Positions 18,274 through 25,735 of a stretch of 64,000 bases of DNA are shown here, one piece after another. Each line of letters begins with the position of its first letter. The first letter of the stretch is position 1. Made by a program: the position numbers and the translations under genes. This DNA is from Rhodopirellula sp. (GTDB taxonomy: Bacteria; Planctomycetota; Planctomycetia; Pirellulales; Pirellulaceae): positions 2,800 to 66,799 of the forward strand of contig PAAT01000136.1 of NCBI GenBank assembly GCA_002698965.1. Reading direction: 5' to 3'. Below the pieces are notes generated by a model that saw only the letters and a program-made list of their open reading frames with translations, was not told the DNA's origin and searched no databases.

Positions 18274-19431
18274 CTAGTCCTTTCTCACTGTCTGCAGATC
18301 TTCCAATTTCACTGCGGAAATCGCAACATCCTCTTTATTGACACTATGGACCACCAAAAGCAGTTCTTTCCATACGTAACCATGCGGATATTGCCAACCA
18401 TCCATTTTGTGTTGCCCCTCGAACCTTTTGTTGGCAGGCTCGTCGCGAAGGATCCAGCAATTCTCAAACGACTTCCCTCCGTTACTACTAACCGAAACAA
18501 TTAAGGCACGGCGATCAAACTTTTTGTGTAGTGAATTCCCTATCAGGTACCGTTGGCCCCCCGGCAGATTACCTGTGGCAAACCGCGCTGTACTATCCGG
18601 AATTCCTGAATCCATCAAGGCACTCCAGTTCTGTCCCAAATCAGTACTTCGAGAAACAAGTAAACGACCTGTATAATTTCTAAATAAGCCAAGGACATCG
18701 TGTTCCCGCTGGATAAAGTTTGGTTCTGCATAGCCAATCCTCGTCAAGTCGCCCTCATCAATCTTTGTTACCGTCCATCCGGTAGCCAGCGATCCTCCAT
18801 CATGATAGATCAGTTTACTCCGCATCTGCTTTCGCTCTCGTTCCGATACATATTCCCCCCCCATCATCAGCCGTCTGTTACTCAGAACTACCGGTGGATT
18901 GATATAAAATCCTGAAGTGATGCGATGAGGGTCCGACCAGACTTTCCCATCGGACGATTCACTAAAGTACAAGGCTGTATCTTCATGAAAATTCTTACCC
19001 GGTGTAATCGTGTAGAACGCAACCAATTTCTCCTGCCAAACCAGAAACCCCGAAGCTACAAACACACATTTTTCATACGTCTTTACCTGCTGCTCCGCAA
19101 GCAGGGTCCTGGCCTCAGTCCAATTCCGAGCATCTCCACTGGAAGAAATAACAAGTCTTTGACCGGGCTCGTCTTCACCAATTTCCCCGTTTGACCAGGC
19201 ACAATACAGCAAGCCCTTGAATTCAATGAGACAGGGGTGATGGCAAAACTTGTACTTTCCCTCTCGCGCACGGTAAACGTAATCCAGTCGACTTGGGAGT
19301 TTGTTCACCGCCGGGGTGACCCCGTCTGATCCGGCTTGATACATCGATGGCGGGAACTCAACAATCGGTTCCATTGAATTCACCGAATCGACGGTTAACA
19401 CAAGCGCAATTAGGCAGGTCAGGAATCTCAT
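18274..19431 (-). CDS. Secreted sialidase-like BNR protein
   Basis: From ATG 19431 the product is 385 residues with a signal peptide (MRFLTCLIALVLTVDSVNS). This start overlaps the stop of the MFS gene by 4 bp (ATGA); a longer frame to 19545 only runs back into that gene. Four Asp-box (BNR) repeats of the S-x-D-x-G-x-x-W type are visible: SSSGDARNW, SESSDGKVW, SRSTDLGQNW and SVSSNGGKSF. This supports a six-bladed sialidase propeller. Classical GH33 catalytic residues (Arg triad, Tyr/Glu) were not confirmed by eye, and many planctomycete proteins of this group have unproven specificity, so sialidase-like is as far as the sequence goes. Confidence 0.8.
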   Translation of the reverse strand: MRFLTCLIALVLTVDSVNSMEPIVEFPPSMYQAGSDGVTPAVNKLPSRLDYVYRAREGKYKFCHHPCLIEFKGLLYCAWSNGEIGEDEPGQRLVISSSGDARNWTEARTLLAEQQVKTYEKCVFVASGFLVWQEKLVAFYTITPGKNFHEDTALYFSESSDGKVWSDPHRITSGFYINPPVVLSNRRLMMGGEYVSERERKQMRSKLIYHDGGSLATGWTVTKIDEGDLTRIGYAEPNFIQREHDVLGLFRNYTGRLLVSRSTDLGQNWSALMDSGIPDSTARFATGNLPGGQRYLIGNSLHKKFDRRALIVSVSSNGGKSFENCWILRDEPANKRFEGQHKMDGWQYPHGYVWKELLLVVHSVNKEDVAISAVKLEDLQTVRKD

Positions 19432-20813
19432 ATCAACTCTCCTTCGACAACATCCTTCGTTTCCGGAGCGAACGCCAGAACGATCAGGGCTAACAGAAAC
19501 AAGCCGGATAAATATGCTCCCACTTGTATTTGAGATAACTCCCACCTACTCTGCATGGTTCCGGTGAGGACAAGGATTGGGGCGGCAATGATACGCCCGG
19601 CATTAAAGCAAAATCCAGTACCTGTCCCCCGCATTCTTGTTGGATAGAGCTCTGGAAAATAGATTGCATAACCAGCATGCATCCCGACGGTAAAAAAACC
19701 AAATATAACCAGCAACGGATATAGCGCCGTCGTTGAGAAATTCCCGAGAAATACCACCAGCGAAATAATAACCGCTATGACATGGTAAAAAGCGAAAGCC
19801 GGACGTCTTCCGTAACGTTGACAGATCGGACCAAACGCCAGTAGCCCTAAGCCGGCACCCGTTGTCGCACAAAGCATACCGATCATCTCGTAATACTTCA
19901 ATTCGTTTTCAGGAGCCCGTTGATCAGCCTCTTCGATTTGTTCAGCCTGAGCAGCATTTTTCATTACATTCTTTCCATAGATATGCACGCCCCAAAATGT
20001 CGCAAGCCCAATGGCTGCCAGCAGCACTCCTACAATCGTCCGAGATCTAAACTGTTGACTAAAAAGGTCACCAATTCTTCCTAACGGTTGAGCATTCTGT
20101 GACGTAGCCTGCTGACGAGCCTGCTGCCAGCTATCCGGCTCCTTCAGGCTCATACGGATCCAAATTATTAAAAGCGCTGGAACGACACCAAGAACAAACC
20201 CCAGTCGCCAGGGAATCGTAGACTTGTCAATAAAATCAACATCCAGTCCAGCGGCCCAGTGCTGGATCGATTCGTTTCCAATAAGAAAGATTCCCGCCAT
20301 CACCGCCAGATAGGTACCAAAAACACTGGACGCATGAAATATACCACCGACGTGCGCTCGTGATCGTTTGGGAAAAACCTCGTTTACCATGGCGCTGGCA
20401 ATGGCCCATTCACCTCCAACTCCCATCGCCACTAAAAAGCGAAAGCCTGCCATATGCCACCACTGCTGAGAGAAAGCGGAAATACAGGTAAACAGGGAAT
20501 AAAAGAGAATTGTGATCGACATGGTTCTGGTGCGACCAATTCGATCACTCAACATGCCAAAGAAAATACCACCCACAGCACCGCCCAGCAAAAAGGCTGC
20601 CAACGCGATATTGTTGTAGGTGGGAATATTGGCAGCATTTTCCTGACTAACAAGCGACGGCATCGCTTCATTCATGCTGGCAACAAAAATCTGACCTTCA
20701 AATACATCAAAGATCCAGCCGAGCGACGCAATTATCAGAACTGTCCACTGATACCGCGTTATACCCTCGTACCATTTCAGCTTCTCATCGGTTTCAATAC
20801 TGGATTTCATCAA
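19428..20813 (-). CDS. MFS transporter, sugar-acid/sialate:H+ symporter-like
   Basis: The 461-residue protein has about 12 hydrophobic helices. The first helix contains SLGWIFDVFEGQIF. Motif A is GMLSDRIGRTRTM, followed by FRFLVAMGVGGEWAIAS in helix 4 and LYPTRMRGTGTGFCF in the second half. These patterns are typical of the sialate:H+ symporter branch and of metabolite:H+ symporters. A hydrophilic loop after residue 200 and a short insertion near 275-300 (QAEQIEEADQRAPENE) are unusual but not disruptive. It is coupled to the sialidase-like gene (ATGA overlap), so it probably imports a product released outside the cytoplasm. The substrate is inferred. Confidence 0.88.
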   Translation of the reverse strand: MMKSSIETDEKLKWYEGITRYQWTVLIIASLGWIFDVFEGQIFVASMNEAMPSLVSQENAANIPTYNNIALAAFLLGGAVGGIFFGMLSDRIGRTRTMSITILFYSLFTCISAFSQQWWHMAGFRFLVAMGVGGEWAIASAMVNEVFPKRSRAHVGGIFHASSVFGTYLAVMAGIFLIGNESIQHWAAGLDVDFIDKSTIPWRLGFVLGVVPALLIIWIRMSLKEPDSWQQARQQATSQNAQPLGRIGDLFSQQFRSRTIVGVLLAAIGLATFWGVHIYGKNVMKNAAQAEQIEEADQRAPENELKYYEMIGMLCATTGAGLGLLAFGPICQRYGRRPAFAFYHVIAVIISLVVFLGNFSTTALYPLLVIFGFFTVGMHAGYAIYFPELYPTRMRGTGTGFCFNAGRIIAAPILVLTGTMQSRWELSQIQVGAYLSGLFLLALIVLAFAPETKDVVEGELI

Positions 20814-20841
20814 CCTGTTATTACCTTGCTTTTACTAACTT

Positions 20842-21810
20842 TCAGGCAATCAAAGATGCCAGGATTTTACGAACACCACTAAACGTACGTCTTCCATGCA
20901 TCGTGATATGATTATCTACGATTGCCATTTCCCCCGTTTGCCATTGAATATCAAACGTTAATTCTTCTGCTATCTGGCAGGCTTTCCAAACCATATCCGC
21001 CGGTAGTTTTCCCCCATCGCCAAAGGTAATCGAATCATCCGGTGATTCTCCGGCAGGACCAAATCCTGAATAAGCGGCAATCAACTGATTAAAAAACACC
21101 CGACGACCGTCTCCCAGGTTCTTCACTCCTGATAATACGGGAGTGGTAGCCGTCAAACTGCCGTCTGAATTCCAGACGGCGCTATAGCCCAGCTCTGCCA
21201 TTCTCACTTCACATCCAGCTCGACTGTCAGCGCGAAACGTACTTCGCCAACTTCGCCCCATCCCTGACCCGGGGTCATCATCGGCGGGCATGGTATGAGT
21301 GTAACGCAGACCTTTCCCGGCACAGGCCTCAACGAAAGATGGCAACTCATGCTCTAACCTGGCAACCAAACAATCTGAACGGCAAATCGGTGTGGCACCT
21401 CCACTTTCAGCTGGTTGCTCACAAAAGAAGAACAGCTTACTGGGGAAGACCGGTGTCTGCGCCATCTCGTGATGCAGGTAGATCCGGACGTCGGATGGTG
21501 CTTCGTTTGCGGTGAACACCCGTTCGGTCTTTTCCACTCTCACTGCGTTCGAGAGCGATTTCTCATACGGAAAGTTTGGCAAACCAAAACATCTAACCAT
21601 GGCATCAAAATCTTTAGCTGTCCGGCCACCCGTATTACGAAACAGGACGGCACCATGCCGACGCGCCTGCTCTGTATAGGTTTGTCGCTCACCCGTCAGT
21701 TGCCGCAGCGAGTCTGCTAGACTGGCATGCGAAGAATCAGGCGCCAGATCGCAGACATACGGAAAAACGGGTTGGTCGTGGCACGACTGGCCATTGCTGC
21801 CAGAATCCAT
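20842..21810 (-). CDS. TauD/TfdA family Fe(II)/2-oxoglutarate-dependent dioxygenase
   Basis: This 322-residue enzyme fits the TauD family. The iron-binding pair is H113 and E115 in YLHHEMAQ, and the distal His lies in VDNHITMHGRRTF near the C-terminus, followed by the Arg that binds 2-oxoglutarate. The segment CEQPAESGGATPICRS is also characteristic of the SyrP/clavaminate-synthase-like subgroup. These enzymes hydroxylate or oxidatively cleave small molecules. It lies 28 bp upstream of the MFS gene and 13 bp after a Gfo/Idh gene, which places it in the same catabolic run. Glu instead of Asp in the HxD/E motif is accepted in this subgroup. Confidence 0.86.
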   Translation of the reverse strand: MDSGSNGQSCHDQPVFPYVCDLAPDSSHASLADSLRQLTGERQTYTEQARRHGAVLFRNTGGRTAKDFDAMVRCFGLPNFPYEKSLSNAVRVEKTERVFTANEAPSDVRIYLHHEMAQTPVFPSKLFFFCEQPAESGGATPICRSDCLVARLEHELPSFVEACAGKGLRYTHTMPADDDPGSGMGRSWRSTFRADSRAGCEVRMAELGYSAVWNSDGSLTATTPVLSGVKNLGDGRRVFFNQLIAAYSGFGPAGESPDDSITFGDGGKLPADMVWKACQIAEELTFDIQWQTGEMAIVDNHITMHGRRTFSGVRKILASLIA

Positions 21811-21823
21811 AGTGGCGGCACCT

Positions 21824-23137
21824 CTACCCTAGTGTGTAAGGTTCCCGATATTTCTTGGTAAGCAACGCATTCGCTTCATCATTATTAACGAATTCCTCTT
21901 TCGCCGGATCGAAATCTAAACGACCTTCCGTGCGATACGCAATCTCTCCAAGATGAACCAACGCACAACTGTAGTGTGCTGTCTGAGCGTTTGCTTTGGT
22001 TGCCGAACCGGTTCGAATAGCCTGCTGGAACTCATGCATGTGTTCAGCATAGCCGCGTGAACCGCGGATCTCCTGCCCTTCCGTTGGTCCGGGTTTATTT
22101 TTAGGGCCCAGAAATACGCTAAAGGCACCACGCCGTGAGAAAATCATATAGCCTTCTGTGCCATAAAAGACATTCCCATTATCAAAACCATGCAAACCAT
22201 AAGCTGTAAACGGATAGTTCTCATAAATCAAAAGCCGGCCATCATCATATTCATAAGCCACATTCATGTTGTCCGGATACTCACTGGCGTGCCCATGTAA
22301 CATCATACGACTGCCGCGAGCGGTAATCTGTTTCGGCAGTCTGTCAACTCCGAGGCCCCAGGCTGCCATATCCAAATCATGAATCCCATCGTCACCAATT
22401 TCACCGTTGCCATAATCCTGGAACATTCTCCAACTGCCATGAAACCGCTGTCGGTTAAAGTCCCTTCTGGGTGCCGGCCCCAACCACCGATCGTAATCCA
22501 CATTTAACGGAGTTGCGGTGTCGGGGACAGGCTTAGCTACATTTCGAGTTTCAGCGGTCCATGCCCGAGCAACTTTCACTTCACCAATAATACCTTCCTT
22601 CAAAAGTTTCTCGGCTTTCGCGGTCACAGGACTGTTGCGCATCTGACTTCCCTGCTGAACTACACAGCCATACTGTCTGGCCGCTTTAATAATGGCATGC
22701 CCTTCGTTGTACACGTGAGAAATCGGCTTTTCGATATAGACATGCTTTCCTTCCCGCATGGCGGCCAGTGCAATCGGCGCGTGCCAATGATGAGGCGTGG
22801 CGATGACAATGGCATCCACATTCTTGTCCTGAATAACCTCTTCATACCGACGAGTTCGTTTAGGAGATTTCGGCTGGAACTCCTGCCTGACAAACCGACT
22901 CATACGTTCGGTCTGTGCATCGTCTACGTCACACAACCAAGCAATTTCCACATCATCATGACGGTTGACTAAGCCCTGCACATGCAGACTCATGATCCCG
23001 CCGCAACCGACGATTCCAAAAATCAGTTTTGTTTTCGGCTGCTGTGCTTCCGAATGAACCGTCGTCAACGAAGCCGCAGCCACCGTTGCCAGCGGCGCCT
23101 GAGTGGTAAGAAATTTACGTCTGGAAGCGTCTTTCAT
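21824..23137 (-). CDS. Tat-exported Gfo/Idh/MocA family oxidoreductase
   Basis: The N-terminus DASRRKFLTTQAPLATVAAAS is a twin-arginine leader. It is followed by the nucleotide loop IFGIVGCGGIMSLH, the signature VYIEKPISHVYNEG, and a substrate domain with GEIGDDGIHDLDMAAW carrying the conserved Asp/His. At 437 residues it matches the planctomycete Tat-exported Gfo/Idh group, which is thought to use tightly bound NAD(P) in the periplasm. It opens the TauD/MFS/sialidase-like/Gfo/EEP run. It is separated by 93 bp from the selenoprotein-like gene upstream, so a promoter may lie in that gap. Confidence 0.9.
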   Translation of the reverse strand: MKDASRRKFLTTQAPLATVAAASLTTVHSEAQQPKTKLIFGIVGCGGIMSLHVQGLVNRHDDVEIAWLCDVDDAQTERMSRFVRQEFQPKSPKRTRRYEEVIQDKNVDAIVIATPHHWHAPIALAAMREGKHVYIEKPISHVYNEGHAIIKAARQYGCVVQQGSQMRNSPVTAKAEKLLKEGIIGEVKVARAWTAETRNVAKPVPDTATPLNVDYDRWLGPAPRRDFNRQRFHGSWRMFQDYGNGEIGDDGIHDLDMAAWGLGVDRLPKQITARGSRMMLHGHASEYPDNMNVAYEYDDGRLLIYENYPFTAYGLHGFDNGNVFYGTEGYMIFSRRGAFSVFLGPKNKPGPTEGQEIRGSRGYAEHMHEFQQAIRTGSATKANAQTAHYSCALVHLGEIAYRTEGRLDFDPAKEEFVNNDEANALLTKKYREPYTLG

Positions 23138-23230
23138 AATGTAGCCTTTTCACTGTACTAAAAACGATGCAACCCAAGTTGTTATTGTAGAAGAGTGGGC
23201 CAACCACTGCGAATGATAAAGCCAACTACA

Positions 23231-23815
23231 CTAACGGAAATCAGCCTTGCGATTTAACCACTCCTCAACTGGAGTGGTCATCTGACCTTCAAGGTCAACA
23301 CCTAATCCATCCGCAATACGGTTGATATAATTGAAATACCCGATCACCTGAGCAGCGATCGTAATCTGCTCGTCGTCAAACCCAACATCCCGCAAGTAAA
23401 CAACATCGTCTTCCAACATATTCTGGGGCTCTGTTGTGAGCTTAATGGCATAATCACAGAGTGCCCTATCGGCCGGCGTTAACCCGGCTTCCCGATAGTC
23501 ATACTGAATCTGGTCAGCGACTGCAGGATTTTGCGACTCCAGACCGAAGTCCCTGGCATGCGCTAACGTTCAGTAAAAACAGTCGTTTGCGCAACTCACT
23601 ACCGTCGCCAGCATTTCTTTACGAGCCGCAGACAGTGCATTGTTGGTCTTCATCAACTTAAGATAAAACTGCATCGATGCTTCCAGTGACGCTGGATCAA
23701 GACTCATTAAGCGAATAATATTAGCAACGCGGTCCGCGCGTCCACGCGCCGACTCGTAAATCCGAGCCAGCGTTCCTTGAGCGTCTTCTTCCGCAACCTG
23801 ATCAATAAATGCCAT
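23231..23815 (-). CDS. AhpD-like peroxidase-related protein, predicted selenoprotein (in-frame TGA = Sec82)
   Basis: Read through one TGA (23570-23572), this is a single 194-residue protein of the carboxymuconolactone decarboxylase/AhpD peroxidase-related family. The first 81 codons end in SCANDCFY. The frame then continues without break as TLAHARDFGLES through DRALCDYAIKL, NMLEDDVVYLRDVGFDD and VIGYFNYINRIADGLG to a normal stop. The TGA replaces the second Cys of the redox motif, giving C79-F-Y-U82 with H86 three residues on, exactly the AhpD CxxC-xxx-H layout. A hairpin follows the TGA (see 23533-23563). The start ATG abuts the stop of the upstream sulfatase gene. A Cys-to-stop mutation or sequencing error is the alternative, but the position and hairpin argue against it. 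Confidence 0.8.
23533..23563 (-). promoter_or_regulatory. Candidate bacterial SECIS element downstream of the UGA
   Basis: In the transcript a hairpin begins seven bases after the UGA. Its outer arm is GCG (23563-23561) with CGC (23535-23533). After an internal loop comes the CCAG (23556-23553)/CUGG (23542-23539) helix. The loop GGACUUCGGU begins with two Gs, 18 bases from the UGA, as bacterial SECIS models require. An alternative fold pairs GAC with GUC around a UUCG tetraloop, with a GG bulge. It lies within codons of the AhpD-like gene. The fold was read by eye, without energy calculation. Confidence 0.6.
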
Positions 23816-25585
23816 CTATTTAGCCTTCGTGACAATCATCTGGTACGGACCGCGAGTTTGGGCTCCCGCAATCAACGATGCCTGTACTTTTTGTGGACCG
23901 GCTACTAACTGAGCCCTCCGGATCACAATTTCCTGAGAACCAGCTGGAGAATCACTTCCCAGCACAGCATTGCCAAACTCCACTTTGACCTTCTCATTTT
24001 CCTTAGCTGCATCAAACACGAGCTTAATGTCATAGGCTCCAGAAGACTCCACATCCACAAGCCAATGGCCATTGGCGTTAGGTGCCCACGTACCATTACG
24101 CCAATCCTGCCGAGTCAGGACACCGATAGGATCATGCTCGCTACCCAAAACAATTCTCGGCGGGTCATAATTATTTTTGCGGGTCGACGAGACATCGGCA
24201 AACCAATCTTCATACAACGATTGCAATTGTGACGCTATCCGGGTTTCCCGCGTAATCAAGTTTTTGGTTTCCCCTGGATCTTCCGCCAGGTTATAAAGTT
24301 CAAACTTAGGATCCCCCTCAAAGCTTTCTTTCCCAAACCCGGAAGGATGAACCAACTTGTAATCCCCTTTACGAATCATGAAATTGTGATAGAGCGTTGG
24401 TTGGTTACCACGATGAGACTGAATAACCAATGTCCTGTTTTTAGGTTTCGAATCCGCGTCTTGCAAAGCCCTCAACAGGCTCATCCCGTCGACATGATGC
24501 TTCTTCTTTAACTTCACGCCACAGGCTTCAGCAATCGTTGGCAATAAATCGATATGGGCACCGACCTGAGCACTTGAACTCCCGGCTTTAATCCGGGCGG
24601 GCCAGTGAACAATAAGTGGTGAACGAATCCCCCCCTCGAGTACGTTTGATTTAACTCCGCGATGCCTGTTCACATAGCGAGCACTATTGGGGCCGTTATC
24701 ATTGAGGTAGATGAGGATTGTATTATCCAACTGCCCTAAATCTTTTAGGGTTTGCACAAGACGCCCAATATTCTGATCGACATTCGTAATCATTGCAAAG
24801 ATTCGAGCTAACTTATCGTTTTCAGATTTTCGTGCCCCATCCTTTAACTGTCGAACCATAATGGGCGAAAGATCTTTTTGCCTGTAGTCGTCATACAACG
24901 CCTGTGGAACATCATGGAATGGGCCATGGGGCGCGTTCGTTGGGATATAAACAAAGAAATTATCGTCGTTGGCAGTCGTCGTCTTCACAAAGTCAATGGC
25001 AGCGTCAAAATATACGTCTGTGCAATACCCTTTGGTCTGCACCTGCTTTCCATTGCGAAAAAGAATGGCATCAGTGTAACGACGACCGTTCTCACGCGGC
25101 TCGGACGGCTGTGCCAGCCCTCCCCCTTTGTGTATCAAAGCCTCGTCGAAACCCTGATCAATTGCGCGCATCGGATAATTATCGCCAAGATGCCATTTAC
25201 CAAAGATCCCCGTTCGGTAGCCAACTGCATGCAAAACTTCCGCCACCGTAATCTCCTGTGGCTCCATCATGCTTCGCCCGAGATAAGTATCAATACAACG
25301 AGTGCGATAATTATACCGACCGGTCATCAGACAGGCTCGTGTCGGCGAACAAACGGGGCTGACATAAAATTCTTCTAAATGGACTCCCCCGGCATGCAAA
25401 GCATCCAGATGAGGAGTATCTATCAGTTGGTTTCCTGCAAACCCGAAGTCACCGACCCCCTGATCATCGGTCATAATGACAACCACATTAGGACGTTCAG
25501 CCAAAGCACCATCGGCGAGGGCCAGAACCAGTCCCAAGACGGGCGTTAATACTGTAAAAATTCTACACATGACTATCCTCTTCAC
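23816..25585 (-). CDS. Secreted type I sulfatase (S1 family)
   Basis: The 589-residue protein has a signal peptide (about 8-29) and the sulfatase fold. The formylglycine site is C79-S-P-T-R83 in PVCSPTRACLMTGRYN, the canonical CxPxR form matured by formylglycine-generating enzyme. Calcium ligands appear in VVIMTDDQG and LIYLNDNGPNS, and GKWHLGDN holds the Lys/His pair of the active site. A C-terminal extension after about residue 470 with WLVDVESSGAYDIKLVFD is a small beta domain seen in planctomycete arylsulfatases. It probably removes sulfate from algal polysaccharide. The gene runs directly into the AhpD-like gene with no gap. ATG 25570 is an alternative start. Confidence 0.92.
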   Translation of the reverse strand: MKRIVMCRIFTVLTPVLGLVLALADGALAERPNVVVIMTDDQGVGDFGFAGNQLIDTPHLDALHAGGVHLEEFYVSPVCSPTRACLMTGRYNYRTRCIDTYLGRSMMEPQEITVAEVLHAVGYRTGIFGKWHLGDNYPMRAIDQGFDEALIHKGGGLAQPSEPRENGRRYTDAILFRNGKQVQTKGYCTDVYFDAAIDFVKTTTANDDNFFVYIPTNAPHGPFHDVPQALYDDYRQKDLSPIMVRQLKDGARKSENDKLARIFAMITNVDQNIGRLVQTLKDLGQLDNTILIYLNDNGPNSARYVNRHRGVKSNVLEGGIRSPLIVHWPARIKAGSSSAQVGAHIDLLPTIAEACGVKLKKKHHVDGMSLLRALQDADSKPKNRTLVIQSHRGNQPTLYHNFMIRKGDYKLVHPSGFGKESFEGDPKFELYNLAEDPGETKNLITRETRIASQLQSLYEDWFADVSSTRKNNYDPPRIVLGSEHDPIGVLTRQDWRNGTWAPNANGHWLVDVESSGAYDIKLVFDAAKENEKVKVEFGNAVLGSDSPAGSQEIVIRRAQLVAGPQKVQASLIAGAQTRGPYQMIVTKAK

Positions 25586-25735
25586 TTAACTCGATAAGTC
25601 TGTCGGTCCTTAAAACGCGGCGATCGGCCATACCACTAAGTTGGTCTCTCAGGCGTCAAGAAAACTTCATTAAACCTACCTATCATCGTTTCACTTTTTC
25701 TCTCGGGGTGTTCAATTACCACCAAAGTCCGGAAC

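Noticed and set aside
23231-23419. Separate short ORF giving a 62-residue protein, with a second ORF at 23570-23815 as its own gene or a pseudogene.
   Set aside because: Both are in the same frame, the sequence between them is open apart from one TGA and reads as the same family, and the TGA sits on the redox position. A single selenoprotein explains all of it.
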